A stretch of 64,000 bases of DNA from Protostelium mycophagum (GCA_002081555.1 MZNV01001579.1:1-64000); one strand, 5' to 3'; shown: positions 1-11,998, counted from the first letter of the stretch. Notes: generated by a model from the letters alone, not told the origin. Made by a program: numbers and translations.

Positions 1-487
1 TGTCCTCTAGACCTGATTTTATTGCAAACGCAACAACTCGCACTAGATCATACAGCTCCCAATGGATCATCACCAGCAAGGTTGGTTTCTTCTTTTTGCC
101 CATTTACGTTTGTAAATCGTCGACAGTGGAACTTCTATCGTATTCCCTTATCTGCCATTGGCGTCAAGACTCAACTTCCTGGGTTATTCTTCCTAATAGG
201 ACGTGAGGAAAGACTTTATTTTCCCGGAGGTTCTACAGTTGCTCTCAGTGCTGTGCGCCTTTCGACACAACCCGCAGTCAACTTTACTACATTTGCTAGA
301 ACCACTTACGGAGGATCTACATTTGTTCCTGTTGTTGAAGGAAATGGTGCTCCAGCACAAGACATGTGAGTCTTCCGACTTTTACAATATCACCTCTAAT
401 CCTTCCAGATCTCCTGTGAGTGGTGCTGCCTACCTCTCTATCAACATTCTGATCACCTTTTTCATTTCGATGGCTCTTCTGTTCTAG
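1..487 (+). CDS. Secreted protein, 3' part, with GPI-anchor-type tail (partial at left edge)
   Basis: The frame is open from base 1, so the 5' part lies outside the window. The first visible exon ends near 366 at a GTGAGT donor. A 43-nt intron follows, then a last exon of about 25 codons ending at TAG 485-487. The final exon is a small-residue patch (SPVSGAA) followed by a hydrophobic stretch that runs to the stop with no cytoplasmic tail; this is the layout of a GPI-anchor signal. The body (NFYRIPLSAIGVK, then a late SAVRLS) resembles the end of beta-sandwich carbohydrate-binding modules, in which a W-x-F-x-IPLS strand precedes the last strand. A cell-surface carbohydrate-binding protein is an inference. 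No catalytic motif is visible. Confidence 0.5.
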
Positions 488-829
488 AGATAGACGGAGA
501 CACCCTTTTTTGTGTCTAGTTTTGACTCAAAAAAACTGTGAATCCTGACCGCACTTTCTTCTCTACAATTTATCCGATTCTTTAATCTCTAATGTCTATT
601 CTTCAATGAACTTCTCACTGACATTAGAACCTTTGTGAAGTGGCACCTACACTTGCAAACACAGCGCCCAGAGTGAGCACACTTTTGCCCTGCTTTTTTA
701 AATGACTGCCTTTTCACATTCAAAACTGCATTTTTGCTGCTCTCTTGATAGACTTAGAAAAAACACAACCTCCTAATAGATTTTATTTCACTTGATGATT
801 CCATAAATCCAGCAGCACTGTGTTAGAAG
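488..829. other. Intergenic, nothing recognised
   Basis: Moderately AT-rich sequence downstream of the GPI-type gene. No open frame of useful length, RNA gene or repeat was seen on either strand. Confidence 0.4.
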
Positions 830-1895
830 ATGACTCACACTATGAATCAACAGGAAGACGGTGAAGAGGAGCCCTCAACTGCAGCAATTGCACAAATAGA
901 GGAGGGTCGTGCCCCTACCTAACTTCTCAATGAGCAAAGTGGCACTGACCTTCATTCAAGTGAATAAGGCTCAATACTGCCGATACCTTGAGGCTTATTT
1001 TTCAAGGTTTCAGCTTCCACAAAAATGCAAGGAGCAAAACAAATTTAATTTAAATAAAAAATGAGTTCTAATGGTGTCTTTATCTATCTCACTCTAGCAA
1101 AATTGTTCGGTTATTCTCCCTATCTATAGCTCTCTCGGGGAGGCCGGTGATCGCACTGTCGACATAATGACGCGCATCCTTTCTTCGGTCGACATTTCTG
1201 CGTCCAGATGGATCGTAGTGGCACGTTTCAAAGATCTTCCGAAAGTGGTTGAAGTTCTTCCTCCGGTCATGTTTAAGGTTGTTGTGATGTTTGTTGTTGG
1301 TTTTAAAAATGAAAAGATGGGAGGAGAAACCTGAGTGTTAGTGGTGCTTCTTTGGGGAAGGTGCCTGTTGGAGGGGTACTAACCAGGGTAGCAGATCTGA
1401 CGTTTTCCATTTATTGGATTTTCCGCCGCTCCCACGGAATTGTTACGTAACTCCTGATTTACAGCAATGTGAGCAACAATCGTCTTGTCTGACATATTTA
1501 ATCATCAAGAATACCTGATTTATTGCCATGCTGCTGGTATAACTGCAGAAATCCGCCTTGGTCCAGTGCAAAACAGTTGTAGTCTGACATGTTGTAGACA
1601 GATTAACAGATTCAAGAGTTGAGATGACAGGTCATGTGGGAGGACGGTGCTTCACTTTGACAGGTCGTTGTGGCCGATACTTGATTAATGGCATGTGCTT
1701 TATTCTATGAATAAGAAGGTTTGGAGGGTTGGTATAATTCCTCGGTGTATCTTCAGGGACCGGACTTTGCTTGACCTATTTTCCGGTCACGGGTGTGCGT
1801 TGATTTTTGATACTATTAATATCGCTGAGCGTCATTCTAATCATCTCTCTGATTTGAGTTCATCTCAGGTGGCACAAATGTTCTCATCACTCTAA
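830..1895 (+). pseudogene. Doubtful small gene or eroded gene remnant
   Basis: This stretch holds a chain of short open frames with coding-like composition. One starts with ATG at 830 and is acidic (MTHTMNQQEDGEEEPS). A second runs about 1098-1280 (around SSVDISASRWIVVARFKD), a third about 1390-1515, and a fourth from ATG 1707 to the stop at 1893-1895. Plausible GT/AG sites lie between them, but no single splicing pattern gives a convincing protein and no family is recognised. It ends 9 bp before the 3' end of the convergent beta-helix gene. It could be a fast-evolving host gene, a decayed one, or chance. GTTGTAG occurs twice within 20 bp (1577, 1591). Confidence 0.25.
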
Positions 1896-1903
1896 AACAC
1901 ATT

Positions 1904-4387
1904 TTATTGCAATACAGTGTACTGTTGCTGCCGGAACTTCCTTCTCCAGACAACAATGATGTGAACGGACAATATGACACCCAAAAAGCAGATCGCTGAG
2001 CCCAATGTAGCTCCAACGATAATCAGCTTGTTCTTGATCTATAAAATGTCAGAGCTCAAAGTGCATTTTGGTCACAGAAAACCCATCGTGTGAGGCACAT
2101 GATGAGATCACCTGTTGGATCTCATGTTCCACCTCTTGTTGCTCTTCTTCAGACTTGGTAATGCACCGCTTACTTCCATGTCTTTCGCTTTCAACATACC
2201 CAGAAACGCAACCGCACCCCAGCTCAAAGTTCTCGTCAAAGGTGCAGACGGTGTGATATTCTTCACATTTTTTTTTCATGAGACAAACAGTGAGAGTTGT
2301 AGATGAGCAGTATCCTGCAGAGAACTCAGAAGTTGTTCCACGCTGATTGATTGATCTTCACTTTGAATGGCTTTACCACACAATTTGGAGTTCCGAAACT
2401 TTTAATAATGCACAAGATCAACTTGCAATCACCTGGACAATGATCACATGTCATGTTGTTTCTTGATAAACACGTCGTGTAACCGCCTCCTGGTGATCCC
2501 CATGACCCACCGTATGCCTACGCATATTTCAGACACATTGTAGATCAGCAAATTCACATCTACAACGAGACAAATATCCTGTGGGTTCATTGACTTGTTG
2601 ACATCTTGAAAGTTTCATAACATCGCAGTCAGGCTCTGCCGCAGTAGAACACTGTCACAGCCTCAGCGCTCAGCACGTACTTTACACAACAGCAAACACA
2701 GCAGACAAACTTGATGTATTCTGCTCTCAGGCAAACAGCAGCTCGTTATGACCCTTAAAAGACATACTTGAACCCGAGTGTACTCTCTCATACCCATTGC
2801 GAAAATAGAAAAGTCTGGTCCAGCACTGCCGCTGTTGTGAAAAGTAACGTCGGTCAAAGCCAAATCGCCATCCGTCACGAGCATGTCTTTGGACTTGGTG
2901 TTGTTTCGGAAGATCATGTCGTGAAGGGTTCCCCGGAGATATGAGATGTACATCGCAGCTTGTCGACGTCACTTTTTACACCGTTGTAGACATACCTGTG
3001 TCCCCGGTGTTTCCCTGAATAAGAATAACCTCCGAATTCTCAATAGATGCTGCGCTCAAATAGATGCCAGATCCGCGCATTAAACCGGTGTTGCCAATAA
3101 TAGAGAGTTTTCCGTCGATTTCAAGGTTGGCGTATTGTAGATTGATGCCTCCCCCAAAGAGGGCCGTGTTGTTTTGTACCAAAACTGAGCCCACGTGTTT
3201 CCACCTCTGTAAGGCCTTCGTAGCCTTCCCGGAGATTTTGATGCCCCCTCCGGAGTTGTTACGGATGATGACGTCACCATATGATATCGCACTTGAGAGG
3301 TCGAGATCCTATGGGGGTCAACAGAAATTTTATTTCAGCACGAGAATTCAAAAAATTACGAATGTGAGACCGACACATGCATTATCCGCGATGAGTAGAT
3401 TCTTGAAATGGCTTTCTGATGCATTCTACAATAAAGTCATTACAAGTATCAGCGATGATATGATGACGCTCACGTGATTACTGATGTCTAATCCTGAGCT
3501 GAAGGAGGAAGGATTCGGGTGTGACGTGATGTTCACGTTAACTAACGAGAGAAAAGACCGAGAAGACTGAATTCCTCCATAACTATTCCTTGACACCTGA
3601 CAATCGGACATCTTCACTTGTGACTGTTGGCATAGGACACCGTAACGCAAGTTGTCCAAAAAAACACATTGTGTCATCTCGATGTCCGACTGGAAAGCGT
3701 AAACCCCCTCTCCCTCTGAAATGGAAGAGTTGTAGATGGTTGCATTTGAATGAGACGCAGAGACGGTCGTTGAGTACCGCCTTGTGTTGCTCCCTCTTAT
3801 TGTTGAGGAATTGATGGATAGAGAGGAATTGGCTGCCTCCACTCCCGAGTCCAACAGAAGACACTCTGATGGCAATTAGATCATGTTCACGATTATGAAT
3901 CATATTATGTGACTGCCGACCATTGATGACAACAGAGGAATGGACGCCATAGATGAAGCTCAAATCCATGTTGAGACCGAAGAAGCTCACTGAAAAGGTT
4001 ATCAGATGCGGACGTTGCGATGACAGAATTCGTACCGGTGCTGTTCACTATGTTGAGGGTGATATTGAATAATTTGCCAGTGCTCTCTTCTGTTCTAAAC
4101 ATGATGGGAGAAACAACAGAATCAATGCTCGTAACATCTGATCATCTGGTGGGCAATTGATTTGATGGATCGAAATTAATACCTCCTCCGATTTGACCAT
4201 CAATCCACAGGGTCCAACTGCCTTTCATCGTTGAATTATTGATCACATCCAAGGCTTGTGATATGCTCGCACAAGGGGTCGCCATCTTTCCACAATTCGT
4301 TTCGGTCGCATTTTGGCTATGCTTGATCCACAAATCCTCAGCAGAGGCCAATAACAAGAAACACAAAAAGAGGACTGCCGCTCTCAT
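1904..4387 (-). CDS. Beta-helix / EGF-like type I membrane protein
   Basis: This multi-exon gene encodes a signal peptide (MRAAVLFLCFLLLASAED). A long run of right-handed beta-helix (pectin-lyase fold) coils follows, seen as repeated N-N-T/S-x-x-x-G-G-G-I patterns such as VQNNTALFGGGI and IRNNSGGGI. Near the C-terminus a cysteine-rich EGF-like segment (CTFDENFELGCGCVSGY) precedes one transmembrane helix (LIIVGATLGSAICFLGVIL) and a short basic tail (VVWRRKFRQQQ) ending at 1904. The product should sit in the plasma membrane with a large extracellular, many-times N-glycosylated beta-helix. Such proteins are common in amoebozoans and are thought to act in recognition or adhesion; the ligand is unknown. 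Internal exon joins were not all resolved. It is divergent from the gene at 4535. Confidence 0.75.
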
Positions 4388-4534
4388 CGTCCCCAGGAAT
4401 GTGTTGTTGCTGGACGGAACTAATTCGAATCACGAAAGATGAGAAAACAACTTTGAAATCGCGACTTGAGGAGATTTCACAATCATCAGCGAAAAGTGTT
4501 TTCTTCTTGCCAACATCATACTGTATTAATACAG
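4388..4534. promoter_or_regulatory. Divergent intergenic region, probable shared promoter
   Basis: 147 bp separate the start codons of the beta-helix receptor-like gene (minus strand) and a multi-pass membrane protein gene (plus strand). No clear TATA box or known operator is visible. The call rests on geometry alone. An in-frame ATG at 4466 would shorten the region. Confidence 0.4.
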
Positions 4535-5877
4535 ATGAGAACCGACCCTCAACCCAGTGAGGAGAGCCATTTGATCTCTGAAACTGAGAGCCCAGACATC
4601 ACAGGGGAGACACATGAGGTTCATCATGCCGAAAATCATGAGCATGAATCTGTTCGAATCGGAACGCATATTTGGAAGGTAAATCATGATTATGGCTTTG
4701 ATTGACACCCAAAGTTCTTAATTGATTTCACCAATGCTGCATACAGTGGCGGAAAACTTAAGATCTGTGAATTTTGGTTCGTGATGGTCCTCTTTGGACC
4801 ATTTTTCGTGCCCCTCATTGGAGCAGCTGGACTATTGATCCTTTTTGTGCCTTTCGCCTTGCTGTATGAGCTGATGGAGCACCGCACACCTTGGCTCTGG
4901 CTGTTTTCCACAATCATCATACAACTTGGTGGTTTGGCGGATCTTGGTGCTGATCTCTACCTTCTAGTCAAAGTATGTCGAATATCTTTTTAGTTGCCAA
5001 TGATGACCAGATCCTGGTGAATGGACACTGGTCTGGCGGACAGTTTGTTCCTGGATTTGATGTTAATGACGAGTTTGATTTCACAATTGCGAGAGCAGCA
5101 ATCACCCTCGTCTCTGGTATATATCCGCTCATTCTGATCTATATGGCATGGATGGCATACAACATCAACAGCAAAGATTCCGACAAGGGATCAACTTCGG
5201 GGAGAGTCGGTTCTCTTCTGTTAGTGCTGTTATCCATCATTGCAAAGGTGAGGTTGAGGTCAAAAGTTCACGTTTTCTTGGATGTTGCATGCGAGCTGGC
5301 TCTAAGTGCGATGGTGTTGTGAACAGCACACATTGATGCTTCTTGTGGTCAGATGGGTTGTGTCTTAATAATTCATTGTTTTTTGTGGGGTGATCTCTAT
5401 ACTAATGCAACTTCAGGGAGCCTTCTTCCTTGTTAGAATAGGACTTTTAATATGGACTCTAATTAGAATGGTGAAAACCAAAGGTCATCTCTTATCCGGG
5501 GACAAGTTGATCATCCAGGTGATTACCCCATCATTTCATCGTTACACTTTTGACACTCTTGACACTTTTGATCAGGTGGTGGAGAGCGTGCTATTATTAG
5601 ACGTTTTGGCGGGAGCGCTTCCTCTTGGAATTTTAACGGGAATGGAGATGGTGGTAGAGATATACGAAAAAGGCGCACTGAATATACTCGGTCATCACGC
5701 GGCAAGGTGAGTTTTTGTTTGTGAAGATCATGGAGAACTGGATCTGACATGTACAGATATGAGATCGTCAAACTGACAGCTCTTGGCATTGATCTGACAG
5801 CTGCATCTTATCTGATCTTCTTCTGCATATTCAACCTGTCAAGTATTTGGAAGAAAAGACACACGCAAATCCAATAA
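4535..5877 (+). CDS. Multi-pass membrane protein of unknown family
   Basis: The soluble, acidic N-terminus (MRTDPQPSEESHLISETES) is followed by hydrophobic segments across about six exons: VMVLFGPFFVPLIGAAGLLI, LFSTIIIQLGGLADLGADLY, AAITLVSGIYPLILIYMAWM, VGSLLLVLLSII, AFFLVRIGLLIWTLI and a last helix ending in SSIWKKRHTQIQ. Five introns are inferred. The second (4973-5010, 38 nt) is needed to move between reading frames. The stretch 5249-5416 may contain an extra small exon. Roughly seven membrane passes are predicted. No family was recognised. It overlaps no neighbour and is convergent with the membrane protein gene ending at 5953. In-frame ATG 4466 is an alternative start. Confidence 0.6.
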
Positions 5878-5952
5878 ACGATAGAATTGTAGATCTCCAG
5901 ATCTTTACGTCCTCGGTTGTTACCGTAAAATCTCACGTGATGATACTCGGTT

Positions 5953-8328
5953 TTATTTATCGTCTCCATCGTAATGGTGTGTGAAGGAGTACCAGATCCT
6001 GTTGAAGTACATCAACATGGAGAGTGCGATGATGCCATTGTGCACGATGACTGCCATAAATAATCCTATATAAGTTCTGTCCCTCACCAGCTTGCTGAAC
6101 ACCTGAAATTTCAGTGAAATCTCACAGAAAACTCATGGAGATCTCCCAGAAAGAATGTCGACACTTTTACCTCCGCAACCTTGATGTGTGTCGACGTCTT
6201 AAACCAGCGAATGTATAAAAACCCGGTCAGCCCCGCGAGTAGTAAAAACGCGATGTTGCCGCCAGCAAAGATGAGAGACCATCGGTAGTCCCGATCTGTC
6301 ATGTTTTGGAATGGGTAGATGTTTTTATTAGGTCCGTATCTTAATATTGCGGAAGTAGATAAATAGAACAACATGCCGATGATCTTCGAAGCGCACTGTC
6401 GGTGTTGAGTTTCGTGGAATGTATTTTGTTCTACATCGTTGTAGATGATCAAAATATAATTTGATTGCGGAAATTTTTGTTGGGAAATTGCGGCTCTGCC
6501 GCTGTTTCAGACTTGACACTTCTGGTTTGTTTAGAAGTGTCAATATTTTCCCATCATCTACATCGTTGTAGAACGAAACTTCATTATCTCCAACACAAAA
6601 TACACTCACCTTAAGATAGTAAAATCTGACTTGCCTCCTGTGATATCCCGGTTTATTATTGCTGTGACCCCTCTCATCTTCTATCTCGTTGTAGTCCGCC
6701 TCGTTATTTGGGGGGCAACACACCGGGTGGCATTTAAACAGTGACTTTAAGAAGGCTTTTATCCATATCCGGAACGAGAACCACGGATCTGTCAAGAATA
6801 CGAGGTTAGCAACGAGTGACAGAAAGTTGGGAAGCCAGATGGTGACATAGATTTTGGGATCTTTTACGCTGGGAAATGCCATGGATTGGAACTGTACACG
6901 TCAGGAATGTCGACAAAATGTCGACGGGAAAAATTTTGAGATTAAAAAATGTCGACAGATGATAGACATTTTTGCTTGAAAAATAGAAATGTCGACAGAA
7001 AAGATCACCATATCGTATAGATTCTCCACCCAAAACCCCGAGATAAACATCGCCACTTCGCGCGGGAAAATATCAGATAGTCCAAGCATCGTCTTCCTCA
7101 CAATGAACACGATGATTGCCATGGCAAACGGTAACGCCTACTGCCATAAACACCGTTGTAGATGATCGAGATTTTTTTTATTTCCTCCGATTTATATTGA
7201 AAAACTCGAGGGATTTGGTGGATAATACGAAATTTCTGGGAAAATTACCTTTTGTCCCGCTGTGGTTTGACCCCCCCATTGGAATGCGAAGATATAGACA
7301 ATCAAAATGACCCAGAAAATGAGGAAGGCAATAAACATTTTCATAAACTGCAAAAAGAACATCTGGAAGAGGGAAAGTTCTGACTTTCTATCACTTGTTA
7401 AGATATCATGATGAGACCTTTGTACACGTTGACGTGTACAGAAAGATATATATTTTCTTTTGTTGTATACATTTTTGATTTCGAATGATTGTACCTTTCT
7501 TCTATTCTCATATCCCTTCTCTTAATGCCAATATATTCGGTCAGAAATAAACCTGTAAATATTCATCATCAGAAAGATGAAGACATTTTCGAGCTTTGAA
7601 ATGTGCACACCTGTATAAGTGACGAGTAATGACAGACATATTGCAGCGACTCCGAATAATTGGAAGAATCCAGTGTTGATCACTGTCGGTCCCCAGACGG
7701 CAACCTCTATCGCGAAAACTGCTGCTAAAACAAGAGGAGATACTTTAAAAGGTCTGGAGACGCCCATGCAGGCGAGGAACAGTGCACCATGAAGGAAGCT
7801 GATGGCGACGCTGTTGAATGGATTGACGAGGGCTAAGAGGACCCAAGTGTTCTCGATAGCTGTCCTGTCTTCTACTCCAGGCATCGGTTTTCCTTCATGT
7901 TGTCAGATGATCAAAGAAAATAACGACGAATCGTCGTATCTTTCCTTGTGTTGAACTTCATAATTACCAACAAAAACATGTACAAACCTAATGGGAAGAG
8001 CCCAAAAAAAATGATCAGATATGAAAGACAGATCCCAATAGAAATAGGCCATATGAACCAATATCTATGGTTCTTTTGGAAGGTCTATTGTCGTAAATCT
8101 TCGTAAATTGATTTCGATCTGAATCACCTGCCCGAATGTTCTGTGAACAGCATTATCTGGGTATTTGTAGCTTGGATTTGATAATACTGGTTTATCAAAA
8201 GTGATTGCTTCTGTTTCCACATTATTATTGCCATCCTCTAAGGAGTTCAAATCATCGCCCATAGAAGGTGCACGAGGTCTTCTAATCTCATCCAAATCGA
8301 TCGTAACGGGTTTGTCTTCATGCATCAT
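5953..8328 (-). CDS. Large multi-pass membrane protein of unknown family
   Basis: ATG at 8328 begins a soluble 80-residue N-terminus (MMHEDKPVTIDLDEIRRPRA). The first helix lies in a small exon (WPISIGICLSYLIIFFGLF), and about nine further helices follow in later exons, for example SVAISFLHGALFLACMGV, VLAAVFAIEVAVWG, AAICLSLLVTYTGV, ISGFWVENLYDMVIF, LPNFLSLVANLVFLT and LIFAGGNIAFLLLAGLTGFL. A cytoplasmic loop has a run of cysteines (KCHPVCCPPNNE). The C-terminus YDGDDK ends at 5953. It could be a receptor or transporter; no signature settles it. Its introns are unusually rich in TGTCGACA (6155, 6906, 6950, 6991) and CGTTGTAG words and hold one GCGGC-TCT-GCCGC hairpin. Confidence 0.6.
6490..6502. 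repeat. Dispersed short hairpin GCGGC-TCT-GCCGC
   Basis: Perfect 5-bp arms around a 3-nt loop, in an intron of the multi-pass membrane protein gene. The same word recurs in introns of unrelated genes at 13558, 14608 and, with a changed loop, 47422. Confidence 0.6.
7422..7439. repeat. Perfect inverted repeat GTACACGT-TG-ACGTGTAC
   Basis: Two 8-bp arms with a 2-nt loop, in an intron of the multi-pass membrane protein gene. No known site is recognised. Confidence 0.5.
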
Positions 8329-8768
8329 GGTTGTTGGCGTTTGTGTTCTCGTTCATCCCAGAAATTTGGAACGGGTTTTTACGTTCATTACAACGCACAG
8401 ATTTTGGCTGATCACATCGAAGTCATTTGTACATGTCGACGTGAGAGACCTGGGTTACTCAGGGTGTGGGGAATCCCAGGTTAGATGATTTGTTCCTTAA
8501 TAACTACCAATCATTGCCAATGATTCATTGTCACACAAGGATGCAAAAGCGCTATTAATTAATCACTTTGCAAAAATGGAAACAATAATGGCTGGGGTTA
8601 ATGACATTACTGTCAATACCAATAGAACAAATAACTGCATTAGACAGGTCTAACAGACACGAAATTTTGTGCCGAATCTGGGAGGTTCTATTCAATCAAA
8701 AAGCTTTCGTATGGTCTTTCCATTTCTTCATTACGAATTGTGGACGACTCTTATTTAAAGAAGCGACA
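8329..8768. other. Intergenic, nothing recognised
   Basis: 440 bp between the start of the multi-pass membrane protein gene and the end of the F-box gene, both on the minus strand. It must hold the promoter of the former. A TGTCGAC word lies at 8434. No gene was seen. Confidence 0.4.
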
Positions 8769-9593
8769 TCATCCAACTACAGATCTTGAGTACTTGTCGT
8801 AATCACCCCTTTGATGTCGAAGGCAGACCCATTCATCTGGACTGCCATTCTCCTTCACCCACTCTAGAGCTTCTTCATGACCTTCAAATCATGAGGAAGT
8901 GATGAGAATCAGATCCGCACCTGATGCCTTGAGGATCACCCCGGTATGCGTGTCCCATAAACAACCAATCTCCCGCAGAAATTTGATGATGTCCAGATGA
9001 CCGCCATATGCAGCGTTTCGTAAAGTGATGTGATTGAGAGGGAATAACCTCTGCTGATGTCCCCATTTTAGAATGTCCAAATAGCCTAGTTGTGCGGCGT
9101 AACCAGAACAGAGTCTGGTCATTGGGAGGCGATTGTCGGCGCACCACTGAAACACGTCGAGATGGCCTCCTTTGACCGCCTCTTCAGAGACCTGCCTGTT
9201 GTTTTTCCAAGGACAACCGTGCTTCTTCGCCCACTTTATGACGTGTAAGTGTCCACCAAACGCTGCATTTGAAATGACTTCCACATCCCATTCACAAGCA
9301 TTTTTCCTGCACCACTGCAGAGTGGACAGATGACCATTCGCTGCAGCGCTGGCACACAATCCCGATGTTGGAAAAGAGCCAAAAGTATCTCTGAGCCAAA
9401 TCAGGAGTTTGGTGTGACCTCTACCAGCCAGATCTACGGCAATATTTGTGAGTTCATGGGAAGAGGGATTCGTTGGCTCCACACGAAAGATGTTGAATTG
9501 ATCTACGAAGCAAAGAGGAAATTGTTCTGACTCAGTGAGATAAGAGGTGATGTGATTGAGCACATCTCTTGGGATCTCATCAAAGGTTGTCAT
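8769..9593 (-). CDS. F-box-like / ankyrin-type repeat protein
   Basis: The N-terminus DEIPRDVLNHITSYL matches an F-box helix pair. It is followed by at least seven repeats of the form GHLxVxxWxxxxGCPWD (ANGHLSTLQWCRKNACEWD, FGGHLHVIKWAKKHGCPW, KGGHLDVFQWCADN, YGGHLDIIKFLREIGCLWD). These are the divergent ankyrin repeats abundant in amoebae, diatoms and giant viruses. A 39-nt intron near 8887-8925 joins KASG to HEEALEWVKENGSPDEW, giving a last half-repeat and a stop at 8769; without it the frame would stop at 8889. The likely role is a substrate receptor of an SCF ubiquitin ligase; the substrate is unknown. It shares a 70-bp divergent promoter with the next gene. Confidence 0.75.
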
Positions 9594-9663
9594 CGGGTTG
9601 TGGATGATGCTGGAATCCGGTTTACGTTAATTTTGCATTCCTTTTCCCATTTCTTGATCACGA
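9594..9663. promoter_or_regulatory. Short divergent promoter (70 bp)
   Basis: Only 70 bp lie between the ATG codons of the F-box/ankyrin gene (minus) and the plus-strand gene at 9664, so both must share promoter sequence. No specific site was recognised. Confidence 0.5.
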
Positions 9664-10879
9664 ATGATGTTGCGCCACGGACTGATCTTGTCCAAAAGCG
9701 TGAAAAATGTGCCTAAAATTCAGCGAAGAATGTTTTCAGAAGGACTGGCTCCAATAGAAGCACCAAAGAGGAGATTCAACAGAAAGAAATATGATTATGA
9801 TTTCTCCTACAATCCGCCCAAATACCCATTTTCTTTTACACCAACCGATGAAGACAAGGTGAGAATTTCTTTAGACATCACTTCTGACATCATTCAGGTT
9901 CAGGCAAAAGCGATATTAGATTCACCAGCAACACCTGAGTATCTCAAAGAATTATTGCTTATGATAGAAGCAGAAAAACAACTTGTGGTAGATGTGAGAT
10001 CACAACAATTCGATTCATCGAATCTAATCACAAAATGTAGATTTTAGGAGATGTGAACACCTCGATCTTGGCAAGAAGATGGGCAGACGACACAAAACAT
10101 GCCATAGATCAGGCTTACTGGGAGTGAGTTGGTGTCCTACGAACTTGAATTTTCCATGCTGATTGAATTAGGCTCAGAGAGGAGGGACCACCTATGACAC
10201 CAGAGAGAAATAAGAGACTGAGAGAGAGACTGTCTCAAATTGTCGATGAAATGCAAGAAAAATGGTCGACGATAAAGGTACATCTTTGGCAGGAAAACAA
10301 ACAGTATCTGATGTACAAAGGTGCCAGATCATGAAGAGATTTCCCTTCAGACAGCAGAAAAATTATATAAATACATGGACACACCAATGCCACCAAACCT
10401 TCGTGAATATCTCAAAGACAAAGGCCTTCCTCGAAAATCAAAGAAGGCCATGTTGAAGGAGGGTAAAGGCTCGACTTCGAGTGACGTCATGCAAGCTGGT
10501 GTGAGCGAACTCGCTCTGCAGCTTAGAGAGGGCCGGTTTAAAACACCGACATCAGACAAGGAATTCCAAGATTTTTTAGATGAGATAGAAGAAGAAGGTG
10601 ACACCATCTGTTTTTGTCATTTTATCTTCTGCAATATTGTGGATTCTGACTTTTTGTTTCATCTGCAATGAAGGAACTGTTTTTGGAAAGATGAACAGAA
10701 CAACATATAATTCATCACATGATGGCAATTAAGGCCAAGCACAAAATCTTTTAACGAGTTTAGGTGGTGAAGATTGGCCAGATGACAAAGAATTCTATTA
10801 TGAGGACCTCGATGACCCGATGAACCCTTATAGTGATTATTTGGATGACGAAGAAGAAGAAGACTGGGAGGAGATCTGA
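9664..10879 (+). CDS. Conserved-looking soluble protein, possibly mitochondrial; family unknown
   Basis: Seven exons assemble into about 300 residues. The start (LRHGLILSKSVKNVPKIQRR) is basic and amphipathic with few acidic residues, as in a mitochondrial targeting peptide. The body is hydrophilic and helical (KAILDSPATPEYLKELLLMI, ARRWADDTKHAIDQAYWEL, PERNKRLRERLSQIVDEM, SLQTAEKLYKYMDTPMPPNL). The C-terminus is very acidic (YLDDEEEEDWEEI). Introns are 39-50 nt; YWE|LREEG and EEEG|GEDWPDD joins restore frame cleanly. No catalytic motif is visible. A mitochondrial ribosomal or assembly protein would fit in size and composition, but I cannot name the family. Confidence 0.65.
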
Positions 10880-10930
10880 TCTTCATGATCAATAAAATGA
10901 TTGAGTCTCATGTCCATATTTATCTGCTGC

Positions 10931-11646
10931 ATGGCGTCCTCTTCCTCACAAACATATCCAGACTGGACCAAATATCTAAGAGGACCCACCTCACTGCAAG
11001 GATCTGTCTTAAAAGCTGCAGATCTTCTGTTTTGTCTCACATGGCGACATCTCGGTGTTGGGGAATACCATCTTCACCGTTTCTTCTCAATGTGAAGATC
11101 GTTGTAGAAATCAAAAATCAAATTTTTAAAAAGCGCGGGAAAAATTTGGTTTTGAAAAGCGCAAAAGACGGTTGGGCCAACCGACAGAGGAGATCGATCC
11201 CAAACGCCTTGTCCAAGATCTTGAGGCATGAATGTGAGAGAACCTTGAGGCCAGACTATAGTAGTAAAGTCTTTCCACGGAGAGGTGGGCCATAGTCAAT
11301 GATATGAGAGAAGAGGTCAAGTCTGAACTATTCTTCGAGGTCAAGAATGATCCACAAGTAAATATATTCCTCCCCCTTCATCTTTCCACAATTCATCTTG
11401 ACACAATTTATCTCAAGATTCTCAAGTAACTCATACATCGCGGTCTTCCGTCCTCTCAGTTGAACTGATGTAATTACAGCTCTTCGGCGTCAGGATCAAG
11501 AGATTAAATTTGTAGTAAGACCGATTTACAACCTCGTCCGCCTCGACGCCACTAACAGGCCCATCGAGTCTCCTGTTAGCTCGCACCTCCTGACCCAACT
11601 TTCCACGAGGAAAATCGAAAGAAGATCCATCTTCCAGATGGGATGA
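10931..11646 (+). CDS. Small soluble protein, unknown
   Basis: ATG 10931 opens a first exon (MASSSSQTYPDWTKYLRG) of about 52 codons. Further coding-like blocks lie at about 11170-11240 (LGQPTEEIDPKRLVQDLEA), 11300-11360 (REEVKSELFFEVKNDPQ) and 11480-11646 (LRRQDQEIKFVVRPIYNLV ... RRSIFQMG). The last stop is at 11644-11646. The final block is strongly coding-like. The joins between the middle blocks could not be settled: one junction does not keep frame at the most obvious GT/AG pair. No family is recognised. It starts 51 bp after the stop of the preceding gene on the same strand. Confidence 0.45.
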
Positions 11647-11998
11647 TCTTTGTACTGTTCATGATGCAAGTTTAAAGACAAGAGAACACCTTCGGCTTAT
11701 GACCAACCTCAGCCGTTGTAAGGACTGCACAATGAGATCCTCAATTGATCGATGGTCGGTTTTTTCCAAAATACCACCACATACCCTCTATGATCACTTG
11801 CCGTGAATACCAAGACACAGGTTTAACGCAAAAGTAAGAGTGACATTATGTAAGTACAAAAATACCTCTCTGCAATTTTTAATTGGTTTATAGACAAAGA
11901 GGATGGCGCTTGGCAGATCTGACAAGCACAGACGTCAACAACAAACGATAGTTTACAAAATTTTGATTTTGTACGTAAGTCACCACTGCTCTACAACT
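11647..11998. other. Intergenic, nothing recognised
   Basis: 352 bp upstream of the tRNA gene without a convincing open frame. A TCTACAAC word sits at 11990, immediately 5' of the tRNA. Confidence 0.4.
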
